A stretch of DNA of 64,000 bases from Alteromonas naphthalenivorans. GTDB lineage: Bacteria > Pseudomonadota > Gammaproteobacteria > Enterobacterales > Alteromonadaceae. Positions 1 to 8,937 of the stretch are shown piece by piece. Numbering within the stretch: position 1 is the stretch's first letter; the number at the start of each line of letters is the position of its first letter. The stretch lies in the NCBI RefSeq assembly GCF_000213655.1, contig NC_015554.1, forward strand, positions 2,170,001-2,234,000, in the 5' to 3' direction. Below the pieces are notes generated by a model that saw nothing but the letters and a program-made list of their open reading frames with translations, searched no databases and had not been told where the DNA came from. The position numbers were made by a program, and so were the translations under genes.

Positions 1-1
1 T

Positions 2-742
2 CATACACGGCAATTGTTGATAAAAGCAACCCCTGCCGCCAAGCTTACAAGCGCTTTTACTCCCCCTTTGAGCCATGTTCCGAATACTCCTTTAAGTAGG
101 TTTTCAAGTAGTGCATCAACAGGCTTTTCGACCGGGCTAATGCGGCAAAGCTTCTCCTCGGCCTGTGTGTTATTTGCAGATATAAAAGGTTATCAAACAC
201 TGGCCCCCTTGTTTGGAGAACAAAAAGTGATAGAGGCATTGGATGCCTTTTACAGCCAAATTGATGTGTTAGCCGCTGCCCATAAAATGTACCCAGTAAA
301 AACGAATGGCGATGAATACATGGCGGTTAGCGAACTGTGTATGTTTCCTCCTTTAAGTGCTTCAAATGGCAAACAAAAAGGCGAACAAAAAAGTGCACAT
401 CATATAAATAACGGCGTGTTGTTTGCGCTTGCTGTTACCGCCACCTTTAAAATCTTTGCGTTAAAAGAAGGTTGGCCTTGCCAAATTCGTATCGGCGTTG
501 CAGCAGGCCCTGTTACTGCTGGCATGCCTAGAAGACAGCACGGCATTTTCGATGTGTGGGGCAACACGGTTAATTTGGCGTCTATGCTAGAACAACATTG
601 CAAAGGGAATGCTGTTACCGTTTGCGATAGTACATTTTCTCATTTAACCGCTGAAACCCAAGCTAAATTCTGCCCCATTTTAATTGATAGCAAAATTGGT
701 GAATTGGCCGCCTTCGAACACCGGCTTACTAATACACACTAA
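2..742 (+). CDS. Class III adenylate/guanylate cyclase domain protein (5' end outside window)
   Basis: The reading frame is open to the left edge, so this is probably the C-terminal part of a longer protein. A class III nucleotidyl cyclase domain is visible: the first metal-binding Asp in FADIKGYQ, a second in KTNGDEYMA, and the dimer/catalytic segment VWGNTVNLASMLE. In active family members the last motif reads N-x-x-x-R (as in VNVASRM); here Met stands where the transition-state Arg is expected, so activity may be weak or altered. A TTG at position 14 could be a start, but the preceding Ser/Pro/Thr-rich stretch looks like a linker rather than an N-terminus. No sensory domain can be seen because the upstream sequence is missing. 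It ends 59 bases before roxA. Confidence 0.7.
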   Translation, partial: HTRQLLIKATPAAKLTSAFTPPLSHVPNTPLSRFSSSASTGFSTGLMRQSFSSACVLFADIKGYQTLAPLFGEQKVIEALDAFYSQIDVLAAAHKMYPVKTNGDEYMAVSELCMFPPLSASNGKQKGEQKSAHHINNGVLFALAVTATFKIFALKEGWPCQIRIGVAAGPVTAGMPRRQHGIFDVWGNTVNLASMLEQHCKGNAVTVCDSTFSHLTAETQAKFCPILIDSKIGELAAFEHRLTNTH

Positions 743-801
743 GCTAGTAACCCTTTATAGAATAAACGATAATACCCCCATAGATGCGTGGAGATTACTT
801 A

Positions 802-1968
802 ATGAAAGAATTCGATATAGAACATTTTCTATCTCATTATTGGCAACAAAAGCCTGTTGTATTACGTGGCTTTTTTCAAGATTTTGAAGATCCTATCGAT
901 GAGCACGATTTGGCCGGCTTAGCCCAAGAAGAAGAAATAGATAGCCGACTACTAAGCTTTGAAAATACCAGTGGCAACCCAGCGGATGGCGCAGGCGAAT
1001 GGAAAGTTCATCAAGGGCCAATTCATGATTTTGAAGCCGTTTGCGAAGGTGCATGGACACTACTTGTACAAAGTGTAGACAGGTACGTACATGACGTAGC
1101 TGACATTCTTGAACCCTTCCGCTTTCTTCCAAATTGGCGTTTAGACGACCTAATGGTAAGTTTTGCCACTAAAAATGCAGGTGTTGGCGCGCATATCGAC
1201 CAATACGATGTATTTTTAGTGCAGGGAAAGGGTCAGCGTCGTTGGCGCGTAGGTAAGCCTGGAGAATACAAAGAAGTATTCCCACACCCTAAACTTCGTC
1301 AAATTGAAGGCTTCGACCCTATTATTGATGAAGTACTAAACCCAGGTGACGTACTGTATATTCCGCCGGGTTGGCCTCATGATGGCAAAGCGTTGGAAGA
1401 CTGCTTAACCTACTCTGTAGGCTTTCGTGCCCCTGAAACCAGTCAGCTCGCCGATAGCCTTTCGTTAATGTTAGAAACCAGCGACATTAATGTGCGATTT
1501 ACCGATTCAGGTAGAAAGTTGTCAATGCCTTCGGCAGTAGTTGAATCTAGTGATATTGCCGCGTTAAAGCAACAGCTCATCACAGCGATTAATTCCGATG
1601 ACTTCACCCATGCATTGCTTGAATCACTAAGTGAACAAGGCCTTCCAGAGTATCCACCTGAGTATTTATATACTGATAGCCAAATTACCGCAGGGTTTGA
1701 AGAAGGTGTGGAGTTTGCAGCCGCCCCTGGAGTACGTGCGCTCATTGCAACAGATACTGAAAACACGACACCTTCTCACCAAGGTCGCTTCTTTTATGTT
1801 AACGGTGAACGTTTCAGTTATAACAAAGAAGATGAGCAATGGGTTCAGCTTTTATTGAACAACGACGTACTTTTTGCCGAAATCCTGCCTGATCTACCCT
1901 CTTTTGCGTTTTTAGCAACATTAACTACACTTGTAAATAAGGGTTACTGGGAATGGATAGAAGCGTAA
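802..1968 (+). CDS. roxA: Ribosomal protein L16 (uL16) arginine 3-hydroxylase, JmjC/cupin oxygenase
   Basis: 388 residues, close to the E. coli YcfD/RoxA length. This Fe(II)/2-oxoglutarate oxygenase hydroxylates an arginine of ribosomal protein L16. The iron triad is visible: the HxD pair in GAHIDQYDVF and the distal His in IPPGWPHDG; VGKPGEY and the YSVGFRAP strand fit the JmjC core. A C-terminal winged-helix-like region follows, as in the family. An ATG at 784 gives six more residues, but GGAGA at 790-794 sits 7 bases before the ATG at 802, and the resulting N-terminus MKEFDIEHFL is typical. The GNAT gene begins 9 bases downstream, so the two are probably cotranscribed. Confidence 0.92.
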   Translation: MKEFDIEHFLSHYWQQKPVVLRGFFQDFEDPIDEHDLAGLAQEEEIDSRLLSFENTSGNPADGAGEWKVHQGPIHDFEAVCEGAWTLLVQSVDRYVHDVADILEPFRFLPNWRLDDLMVSFATKNAGVGAHIDQYDVFLVQGKGQRRWRVGKPGEYKEVFPHPKLRQIEGFDPIIDEVLNPGDVLYIPPGWPHDGKALEDCLTYSVGFRAPETSQLADSLSLMLETSDINVRFTDSGRKLSMPSAVVESSDIAALKQQLITAINSDDFTHALLESLSEQGLPEYPPEYLYTDSQITAGFEEGVEFAAAPGVRALIATDTENTTPSHQGRFFYVNGERFSYNKEDEQWVQLLLNNDVLFAEILPDLPSFAFLATLTTLVNKGYWEWIEA

Positions 1969-1977
1969 CGCAACCAC

Positions 1978-2445
1978 ATGGCTTATACGATAGAGAACGT
2001 CGATTGGGCAAGGGATAAGCATCGACTTAAAGCAATCAGGGAAGATGTATTCGTTTTGGAATGGCGAGTACCCCAAGACAGTGAATTTGATGAGCGCGAT
2101 GCCAGCGCTTTTCATGTACTGCTTTTGGAAGAAGGTGAGGAAGCCAGCTTACCCATTGCAACCGGGCGGTTAACTCAGTGTGGAGAAATTGGCAGGATCG
2201 CAGTGAAGCGCGGTTACCGAAACATGTCTGTTTATCGTGCGCTGTTTGCGGCTTTAATAGAAGTCGCCAATCGCCATAACGTCACTATTTTAAAAGTAAG
2301 CTGCAGCCTTGATAGTGTGTCGTACCATCAAGGCTTAGGCTTTAAGCCCGAAGGGCAAGTGTTTATGGACGGTGGCGTAGCACGTCAGCGCATGCAATGC
2401 CCTGTAGAGCGTTTTCCATTCCCCGATGTTTCACAAATGCACTAG
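1978..2445 (+). CDS. GNAT family N-acetyltransferase
   Basis: 155 residues with the GNAT fold: N-terminal strand-helix, central strands (ATGRLTQCGEIGRIAVKRGYRN) carrying the acetyl-CoA-binding turn in degenerate form, then the late helix and the YHQGLGFKPEGQVF strand typical of YjcF/ElaA-like acetyltransferases. Substrate cannot be predicted. It follows roxA by 9 bases on the same strand. It converges with the DUF4826 gene; a small inverted repeat (GCTAAT/ATTAGC, 2445-2458) lies between them but has no T tract. Confidence 0.85.
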   Translation: MAYTIENVDWARDKHRLKAIREDVFVLEWRVPQDSEFDERDASAFHVLLLEEGEEASLPIATGRLTQCGEIGRIAVKRGYRNMSVYRALFAALIEVANRHNVTILKVSCSLDSVSYHQGLGFKPEGQVFMDGGVARQRMQCPVERFPFPDVSQMH

Positions 2446-2480
2446 CTAATACATTAGCAATTGCACCATTAAAGGTTAGC

Positions 2481-2903
2481 TTAAACGCCTTGCCATAGTT
2501 CATCTTGGTTTTGTATGGCGTGCAAACCTTCTGCTCTACTTTCTAATAATTCTGCATACTCCAACGATGATGAATCCGCACTGTCTGACTCACGTAAATT
2601 TGCCGCCTTTAATTGCCATGCCATTGCAAAATGCTTAATTGCATCGCGAGCAGTAGCAGCCGTAGACTCAGCAATGTAGTCAGTAGGTAAATCACCACTC
2701 ATTACCCAATACATCGCATTGTTGGTGTCTTTTATCTTCCATACCGCCAAGTAAGGTACTAGGTAGCGGCTTTCATTTGTTACAACTGATTCAAAAAGCA
2801 CACCATTTTCAGCAAGGTGCTTATTGGCTTTTTGAAATTGCTCACGCACCCATTCACTGCGTTGCTGATCGGTCATTTCATTTTGAGGTGTATTGTCTGT
2901 CAT
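2481..2903 (-). CDS. DUF4826 family protein
   Basis: 140-residue soluble protein of unknown function. It is recognisable as the DUF4826 family of Alteromonadales/Vibrionales by the WVREQFQKANKHLAE start, the ESRYLVPYLAVWKI strand and the YWVMSGDLPTDYI motif, followed by the helical AIKHFAMAWQLKA segment. No catalytic residues are known for the family. It lies 65 bases downstream of the leftward dehydrogenase gene and may be cotranscribed with it. Confidence 0.8.
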   Translation of the reverse strand: MTDNTPQNEMTDQQRSEWVREQFQKANKHLAENGVLFESVVTNESRYLVPYLAVWKIKDTNNAMYWVMSGDLPTDYIAESTAATARDAIKHFAMAWQLKAANLRESDSADSSSLEYAELLESRAEGLHAIQNQDELWQGV

Positions 2904-2968
2904 ATTATTCTCTAATCTATTTCGTTTTATTTTTAGTTTTTACGTAGTCGGTTGATGTTGAGTTTAGG

Positions 2969-5900
2969 CTACTGCGATGATGAAACACAGGCCAACAGAC
3001 CTTGTAAAGGGTGCTTCGGCTTAAACTGCTCTATACGCGCTACCTGACTTCGGCATGAATAGCCAGTGGCAAGAATAGCATCTGCTGGATAACGTTTGAC
3101 CGCTTGCTCCCAACTTAACCCATAAATGGCTAACGACTTTTCTTTTTGATCGGCTTCATGGCCGTAAGTTCCCGCCATGCCGCAACAGCCTACCGCCACA
3201 ATATCAACTGGCTGATTCACTTTAGCAAACAAACCCTGCCATTGCTTTTCAGATGCGGGCAACGCCGTTTTTTCTGTACAGTGACTTAGCAGTGCTAATG
3301 GCTGAGCTGAAGGCTGTTTTGAAGGCTGCGCTGAAGGCTCACTTGCATTCTTGCTTTTCGCTTGCCACACATCACTGGGTACCGTTTCAAGCCATTCATG
3401 CACTGCCAACACATGAAAATCACCACGGGCTTTACCCAAGGTTTTGGTGTACTCGTCACGATAAACTAACACCAAAGACGCATCTACACCTGCCATAGGA
3501 ATGTTTAGCTGCGCCACTTCATTTAAAAAGCCTGCGGTATTTTTTGCGGTCTTCGCAAATTTAGCTAAAAAGCCTTTTACATGTTCTGGTTTGCCATTCG
3601 GTTTAAACGGTAACATTACCGGTGTAAAACCAAGGGCATTCACTAAGGTAACAAAATCTTCAACCACACTCGCATCGTAATAGCTGGTGAAAGGGTCTTG
3701 CACTATCAACACCGTCTTTTGCTTTTCTTGGGCACTTAGCTTAGATAACGCGTCGTGGTTATAAGTAGCCACTTTCCCTTTTACTCTATTCGCCAACGTA
3801 GGCTCAGATAGAATAGGCGTGTCTACATAGCCAATGGTTTTCTCAATACCGTTTTGCATCCACTTTCGTTTCAAAAACAAATTAACCACGGGCGAGAACT
3901 TAGCCATAATTGGCGCCATGCGTTCAATGTTTCCCACAAGATGGTCTTTCATTGGGCGCATGTAGCGCTGGTAATAAATAGATAAAAACTTCGACCTAAA
4001 ATCAGGTACATCTACTTTCACCGGGCATTGGCTTGAACACGACTTACAGGCTAGGCAACCATTCATGGCGTCTAGCACTTCGTGAGAAAAATCGTCTTGT
4101 TTGTTTCGGCTATTACTAAAGCGCTGCCACCAAGACGTATCGAATTGTTCAGCACTTAGTGTTTTAGTGTCTACTCCATCTTTCGCGAGCAAACGTATCC
4201 ATTCACGAATAAGGCCCGCACGGCCTTTCGGGCTATGGCGTCTATCACGAGTCACTTTACTCGATGGGCACATAGGTGACGTAGTGTCGTAGTTAAAGCA
4301 CAAGCCATTACCATTACATTCCATGGCAGGCGCAAAAGCTTCTTTAAACGTGAGTGGAATAGTTCTATCGAATGTTGCGCGTTTCGTATCGCTAACCTTT
4401 ACCAAGCTCTCAGTACTATCTAAAGGCGTACACACCTTGCCTGGGTTCATTTTATTAAGCGGGTCAAATGCGCTTTTTATTTTACGCAATTCGGTAAATA
4501 ACATGTCACCGAAAAAGGCGGGACCATACTCGCTGCGATAACCTTTACCGTGCTCGCCCCACATTAAGCCGCCATATTTAGCCACTAACGCGACTACTTC
4601 ATCTGATATTTGATGCATCAACTTTTCTTGTTCAACATCGCATAAATCAAGAGCTGGCCGTACGTGTAACACACCTGCATCAACGTGCCCGAACATACCG
4701 TATTTTAAACCATGGCTGTCTAGCAGAGCCCTAAATTCCATGATGAAATCGGCCAAATTTTCAGGCGGCACTGCAGTATCTTCTGCAAAGGCGATTGGCT
4801 TTTGCACCCCTTTGGTTTTACCCAACAGGCCAACAGACTTTTTACGCATGGCGTATATTTTACCAATATCCGCCTTATCAAACGTAACCTGATAACCAAT
4901 TACCCCGCCCTCGCCAGTTTCAGCAGCGGCGGTAAGCCTGGCTTCTAGCTCGGCAATGCGGGTGCGAATTTCTTCTTCATCGTTGCTGTTGTACTCCACC
5001 ATATTTAAGCCCAACATTTCCTTATGTGGAACGTCGGTAATTAAATTGGCAATGGAGTGCCAGATAATATCGGTTTTAGCTAGGTTTAATACTTTAGAGT
5101 CTACCGTTTCAACAGACGTGGCATTTGCTTTTACCATTTCGGGAGCATGACGAAGCGCCGATTCAAAGGTATCGTACTTAATATTAACTAAGGCTTTATG
5201 TTTCGCGATGGGCGTAAGAGAAAGCTTAGCTTCGGCCACCATAGCTAACGAGCCTTCAGCGCCGGTAATCAAGCGGCTCACATCTATAAGCTGCTCGGTT
5301 TCATTATAGGCGTGCTCTAAATCGTAACCGGTTAAAAAGCGGTTTAAACGGGGGAATTTTTCAATAATGGCATCGCGTTTATCTACGCAAGTAGCAAGTA
5401 CTTGGCGTAAAATACCCACATAGGCGCTGTTATCTGCGTTTGTGTCAGCTATTTCTTTCGCTTCTTGCACACTAATTGGTGTGGTGTTTAATACTTCACC
5501 GTTAGCCAGCACCGAAGTTAAGCCCAATACATGGTCGCTGGTTTTACCGTAAACCAACGAGCCCTGCCCCGACGCATCGGTACTAATCATCCCACCTACC
5601 GTAGCGCGGTTACTAGTAGAAAGATCAGGGGAAAAGAAAAATCCATGGGGGCGAAGGGCGTCATTCAGTGCATCTTTTACTACGCCTGACTGTACTTTAA
5701 CCCATTGCTCTTCAACATTGATTTCCAAAATTTGATTCATGTAACGCGACATGTCAACCACAATGCCGTCGGTTAAACTTTGGCCATTAGTGCCTGTGCC
5801 GCCGCCACGCGCCGAGAATTTCACTAGCGGGTGGTCGTTAACCAGCTTGCCTAATACTTGCAAATCGGCAACGCTTTTAGGAAATACCACAGCTTGAGGG

Positions 5901-6055
5901 AGTTTTTGATATACCGAATTATCGGTGGCCACAGCAAGACGGCTGGCATAGCTGTACTCAACATCGCCGGTAAAAGCGGTACTAGCAAGCTGTTCTAGAT
6001 ATGTCTGATAATGTGTTAAAAGACTCTGCTGGGGCACCACACGTGGCAAACTCAT
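2969..6055 (-). CDS. ydiJ: YdiJ-type FAD-binding and 4Fe-4S dehydrogenase (D-2-hydroxyglutarate dehydrogenase family)
   Basis: 1028 residues. It starts with a PCMH-type FAD-binding domain (FSARGGGTGTNGQSL near residue 80), then the FAD-oxidase C-terminal domain, then a ferredoxin-like two-cluster domain with cysteine motifs CNGNGLCFNYD...MCPSS and CLACKSCSSQCPVKVD, and a C-terminal CCG-type domain (VGCCGMAGTYG). Architecture and length match E. coli YdiJ (about 1018 residues), reported as a D-2-hydroxyglutarate dehydrogenase; electrons would pass to the respiratory chain. A TTG at 6064 would add three residues, but the ATG at 6055 has GAG just upstream. A Pro/Ser/Gln-rich linker of repeated PSxQP units near residue 920 is unusual for the family. 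Confidence 0.88.
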   Translation of the reverse strand: MSLPRVVPQQSLLTHYQTYLEQLASTAFTGDVEYSYASRLAVATDNSVYQKLPQAVVFPKSVADLQVLGKLVNDHPLVKFSARGGGTGTNGQSLTDGIVVDMSRYMNQILEINVEEQWVKVQSGVVKDALNDALRPHGFFFSPDLSTSNRATVGGMISTDASGQGSLVYGKTSDHVLGLTSVLANGEVLNTTPISVQEAKEIADTNADNSAYVGILRQVLATCVDKRDAIIEKFPRLNRFLTGYDLEHAYNETEQLIDVSRLITGAEGSLAMVAEAKLSLTPIAKHKALVNIKYDTFESALRHAPEMVKANATSVETVDSKVLNLAKTDIIWHSIANLITDVPHKEMLGLNMVEYNSNDEEEIRTRIAELEARLTAAAETGEGGVIGYQVTFDKADIGKIYAMRKKSVGLLGKTKGVQKPIAFAEDTAVPPENLADFIMEFRALLDSHGLKYGMFGHVDAGVLHVRPALDLCDVEQEKLMHQISDEVVALVAKYGGLMWGEHGKGYRSEYGPAFFGDMLFTELRKIKSAFDPLNKMNPGKVCTPLDSTESLVKVSDTKRATFDRTIPLTFKEAFAPAMECNGNGLCFNYDTTSPMCPSSKVTRDRRHSPKGRAGLIREWIRLLAKDGVDTKTLSAEQFDTSWWQRFSNSRNKQDDFSHEVLDAMNGCLACKSCSSQCPVKVDVPDFRSKFLSIYYQRYMRPMKDHLVGNIERMAPIMAKFSPVVNLFLKRKWMQNGIEKTIGYVDTPILSEPTLANRVKGKVATYNHDALSKLSAQEKQKTVLIVQDPFTSYYDASVVEDFVTLVNALGFTPVMLPFKPNGKPEHVKGFLAKFAKTAKNTAGFLNEVAQLNIPMAGVDASLVLVYRDEYTKTLGKARGDFHVLAVHEWLETVPSDVWQAKSKNASEPSAQPSKQPSAQPLALLSHCTEKTALPASEKQWQGLFAKVNQPVDIVAVGCCGMAGTYGHEADQKEKSLAIYGLSWEQAVKRYPADAILATGYSCRSQVARIEQFKPKHPLQGLLACVSSSQ

Positions 6056-6308
6056 TGTGCTCAATTGCTGTAAAACCTCTGGAAATGCGATTGTGAGCTA
6101 GTATAACCACAGCGCTTGCGAGTCTCTAGCCAATTACACATATTTCATGTGGTTTTAATGACTAATTTTGCACTTTATATAACTGGATGCCTTTTTAATG
6201 CCGGCTTATTTTGCGAATGAGAATATCTTAGAAAATCACAGGTTAGCCATTCAGCTTTAATTATTGCACAATGCTCGCTCTTCTATTTTCAATAAAAGGA
6301 AAGCGCAT

Positions 6309-6593
6309 ATGTCTTTTACAGTAAACAGTTATTTTGATGACAAGGTTCGTTCAATTGCATTTGAGTCAGCAAATGGCCCCTGTACTTCAGGCGTAATGGC
6401 GCCAGGTGAGTACACCTTCAACACCAGTCAGCACGAAGTAATGAAAGTAATGGAAGGTGAAATGACCGTTAAACTTCCAGGTTCAAACGACTGGCAGTCT
6501 TTCAAAACGGGAACAGAGTTTACTATTGATGCAAACCTTTCTTTCGATGTAAAAATTGAAACACCTACTGCTTATCTTTGTTTTTATAGCTAG
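6309..6593 (+). CDS. ppnP: Pyrimidine/purine nucleoside phosphorylase
   Basis: 94 residues, exactly the size of E. coli PpnP (YaiE). This single-domain cupin cleaves nucleosides with phosphate to a free base and ribose 1-phosphate. The conserved PGEYTFNTSQHEVMKVMEGEM and LPGSNDWQSFKTG segments form the cupin barrel. The start at 6309 is set by AAAGGAAAG ending five bases upstream; the longer frame from 6264 has no ribosome site. It is monocistronic, with an inverted repeat just downstream. Confidence 0.92.
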   Translation: MSFTVNSYFDDKVRSIAFESANGPCTSGVMAPGEYTFNTSQHEVMKVMEGEMTVKLPGSNDWQSFKTGTEFTIDANLSFDVKIETPTAYLCFYS

Positions 6594-6615
6594 CTGAAGT
6601 TTATTGCTTAGGCTT

Positions 6616-6659
6616 ACCTAACGCTGCACTTGTTAATAATGCAGGTGACAGCGTTGGGT
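6616..6659. terminator. Imperfect inverted repeat after ppnP, possible hairpin terminator
   Basis: The arm ACCTAACGCTGCACTTG pairs with CAGGTGACAGCGTTGGGT across a short AT-rich loop, with one bulge and G-T pairs. It starts 23 bases after the ppnP stop. There is no T tract, so it may stabilise or process the mRNA end rather than terminate intrinsically. Confidence 0.4.
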
Positions 6660-7023
6660 GAATTTGATGCAGGTAAGTTAATTGTAGCTATATTTTTTGC
6701 TGCTTTATCTATTTGCTAATAGCGATTCCCTATCCCTTTTGGAACGCTTCAATCATACGCGAAGAATAAACAATCGTTCTAGGCACTCTGCGTTAGACAA
6801 CTATTTTTTAGCGTACCTTTCGCCATAAATGCCACTTGTCATTTGTTTTACCTAAGCGCTTTTATTTATAGAGCTTAATTTGTAGTACTTTTATGGTCTT
6901 CTAGCTAAATTAAACTTACTACACCATAATACAAAGTAAATGAGTCAAATACTCCTTCAGCCCCGAACATACCGTTTTTGTACCTTTAATTTGTGAGCAA
7001 AAAACGCCATCCGGCTTTATTGT

Positions 7024-7049
7024 TTTGGGGGGTTAGCAGGTAATCTGGA
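7024..7049 (+). promoter_or_regulatory. Conserved G-run/GGTAATCTGGA motif, copy 1
   Basis: TTTGGGGGG, then TTAGCA, then GGTAATCTGGA. A near-identical 27-base version lies at 13006-13032, also shortly before a small accessory gene. It matches no promoter class I know; function is inferred only from conservation and position. Confidence 0.4.
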
Positions 7050-7135
7050 AATATAGATAAAATCAAAAAAACCATAATAGTGTGTTTAAACAGACCGATT
7101 TTGGGTCTAGTAAACTGTTATGTGGCAAGGGGTAC

Positions 7136-7633
7136 ATGTTGATATCTGAAGCAGTAGGGAAAATTATAGGTTTAGTATTAGCACATAGTGTTTTGATTGG
7201 CAGTGATTTACAAGAAGGTGAGCTATTAGTTCCTTTAGTTATTTACTATCTAGGTGAAAACCGAGAAATTAAAACCTTTGAAGCTGTCACACAACAAAAT
7301 GCGGTTATTCTTGGGCAAGAATTTTTACATTCTTTGTCACAAAAGTCTGATAGCTGGGCATATGTTCAAGATGGATTAATAACCCTAGAAAACGGCAGTA
7401 AGCAAGATGTTTATTTTATCAAAGCTTGGGCTAAGGGAATGTCAGAACCTATGGAGCTATACCAAATGTATAATACACAGCCTTTCGCATTGGTCGACAA
7501 TATTAAAGTGTTAAATTATGCAGATACTGGTTTAACCCCAAAAGATGCTGACTCTTTTGTTGCAGCGCTAGATGAAGGTATATTTTCACATCCATCAGCT
7601 AGTGAAGAAGACATAGGAAAGTGGTTTAAATAA
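7136..7633 (+). CDS. Hypothetical protein
   Basis: 165 residues if started at the ATG at 7136, which has AAGGGG about 4 bases upstream. The frame can be extended to a GTG at 7082, but no ribosome site is there. I do not recognise the family. It has no signal peptide or clear membrane span. The sequence looks like a mixed alpha/beta soluble protein with an acidic C-terminus (SEEDIGKWFK). It is followed 35 bases later by a small membrane-protein gene on the same strand, so the two may form an operon. Confidence 0.65.
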   Translation: MLISEAVGKIIGLVLAHSVLIGSDLQEGELLVPLVIYYLGENREIKTFEAVTQQNAVILGQEFLHSLSQKSDSWAYVQDGLITLENGSKQDVYFIKAWAKGMSEPMELYQMYNTQPFALVDNIKVLNYADTGLTPKDADSFVAALDEGIFSHPSASEEDIGKWFK

Positions 7634-7668
7634 GCTGCCATATAACAAGCAAATCAACAGGAGATATC

Positions 7669-7965
7669 ATGGAAGAAATTAGCATTTATCAAGTAATTAT
7701 AATACTAGTTATCGTTTCAGCTCTGTTTGTTCAGCAGGTGCTATTGAAAGCAAATAAGTTTAAAAAAGTGCGCTATACAAGGAACCAACGTTTGGGCTTT
7801 GCTATCGCTTCGGCATTCCCTATATTAGCTTTTAGCTACATATCAAACAATCCAGTGCTCATCCCTTTCGCAGTAGCCATGGGTTCATTGGTATATTTTA
7901 AAGAAAACTGGTACGCGTTGAAAAAAAAAGAATTAGGTAGAGGTGATGTTAGAAATGTCCGCTAG
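7669..7965 (+). CDS. Small membrane protein, unknown function
   Basis: 98 residues. The start is clear: CAGGAGATATC precedes the ATG. Hydrophobic segments at about residues 7-25 (VIIILVIVSALFVQQVL) and 45-75 suggest two or three transmembrane helices separated by a basic loop (KANKFKKVRYTRNQR), with a basic C-terminus. Family not recognised. Probably cotranscribed with the preceding unknown gene. Confidence 0.65.
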   Translation: MEEISIYQVIIILVIVSALFVQQVLLKANKFKKVRYTRNQRLGFAIASAFPILAFSYISNNPVLIPFAVAMGSLVYFKENWYALKKKELGRGDVRNVR

Positions 7966-8117
7966 CAGATGCATCAAACTTCTCTTCGCTAGTAAGGGCA
8001 ATTACTCGCTGGCCTTCGGCCAAAACGCGCCGTATTTTCCGTTTAGCTTGAGCGTTATAGGTAAATAGTTTTGACTCCCATTGAAATTGCAATTGAGTTT
8101 CAAAAACGAAGGAAAAA

Positions 8118-8231
8118 ATGGATCTTAGTATCGGAATAATCACATTAGTTTTGAGTTTAATGGTATGGATCATGTTCACATTCACAAATTATACTTGTCC
8201 AAACGGTGGAATATCATTATTTGTGGAATAG
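8118..8231 (+). CDS. Small ORF: 37-residue single-span membrane peptide
   Basis: An ATG at 8118 preceded by a near-ideal AAGGAAAAA ribosome site opens a 37-codon frame ending at TAG 8229-8231. The peptide begins MDLSIGIITLVLSLMVWIMF, a single strongly hydrophobic helix, followed by a polar tail with one Cys. It overlaps the possible GTG start (8206) of the downstream HAD gene in another frame, so it may be a real microprotein or a leader that couples translation into the phosphatase. Confidence 0.45.
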   Translation: MDLSIGIITLVLSLMVWIMFTFTNYTCPNGGISLFVE

Positions 8232-8937
8232 CTACCAAGACTCATGTAGTCAAATTAAGGAAATATTTAGCACCGTGAATTTAATATTGTTTGATTTTGA
8301 CAAAACAATAATAAACAAAGATACCGGCGCCGAGTATATGAAGTTCATGGTGCAACGCAATCCTATTCGGTTTGTATTATGCTTCTTCGCGCTACCTTTC
8401 ACCCTGCCCTTTTTGATACTGAATAAAACGAAGTTTATTGGTTTCTCTGTGCTTCTGTGGCTAGTGACGTGTGGAATGTCTCCTAAAAAAATTGTTACTT
8501 TACGCAAGCATTTTATTAATAGGTATTTGGAAAATAAGGCTACCGTTATATATAAAAACGCAATTGAACAGTTAATTTCACATGCCCAAAATAAGGACAG
8601 AGTAGTGATTGTCAGTGGTGCATCAGAATGGATGGTTAAGCGTATTATTGTAAAGCTGTGTATTCCAATGCTGGAGTTCGCTTGCTCTGAAGAAACTCGG
8701 CTCGCTGGAGGTATGGTCAGCAAGTTTCATTGTTATTCAACTAAGAAAGTTGAACGCATCAAAATGCGCTATAACCTTGAAGAATACGAAACAATTATAG
8801 GTTACTCCGATAGTTCAATTGATATCCCCCTTTTACGCCTTTGCAATCAACAAATCATAGTTAATCCAAAGCCGAACTGCGGTACGAAGCTGACTAAATC
8901 TTTTGGGAAATCGATGAAAATAGTGAAGTGGGTATAG
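8206..8937 (+). CDS. HAD-superfamily phosphatase (phosphoserine phosphatase-like, HAD-IB)
   Basis: The four HAD motifs are visible: DFDKT (nucleophile Asp and acid Asp), VIVSGAS, a Lys in STKKVERI, and GYSDSSIDIPLL. The cap is a helical type C1 with hydrophobic segments (FVLCFFALPFTLPFLIL) that may sit at the membrane, as in HAD-IB proteins near lipid or glycan genes. The start is uncertain: GTG 8206 gives 243 residues without a clear ribosome site, while GTG 8275 has AAGGA 13 bases upstream and begins just before the DFDKT strand. Substrate unknown. Confidence 0.72.
   Translation: MEYHYLWNSYQDSCSQIKEIFSTVNLILFDFDKTIINKDTGAEYMKFMVQRNPIRFVLCFFALPFTLPFLILNKTKFIGFSVLLWLVTCGMSPKKIVTLRKHFINRYLENKATVIYKNAIEQLISHAQNKDRVVIVSGASEWMVKRIIVKLCIPMLEFACSEETRLAGGMVSKFHCYSTKKVERIKMRYNLEEYETIIGYSDSSIDIPLLRLCNQQIIVNPKPNCGTKLTKSFGKSMKIVKWV

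Larger units (their letters stand above)
6594..7135. other. Gene-poor stretch between ppnP and an unknown gene
   Basis: About 540 AT-rich bases without a convincing ORF on either strand. Two structures stand out and are listed separately: a long imperfect hairpin near 6616-6659 and a conserved G-run motif at 7024-7049. The middle (6670-7020) shows nothing I can name. Confidence 0.5.

Noticed and set aside
7966..8117. Possible integron attC site or minus-strand gene end (ORF 7949-8185, ending AEGQRVIALTSEEKFD)
   Set aside because: GCGTTATAG resembles an attC core site but no matching left arm (CTATAAC) is found. The minus-strand ORF has no ribosome site and overlaps both neighbours, so it is at best a remnant.
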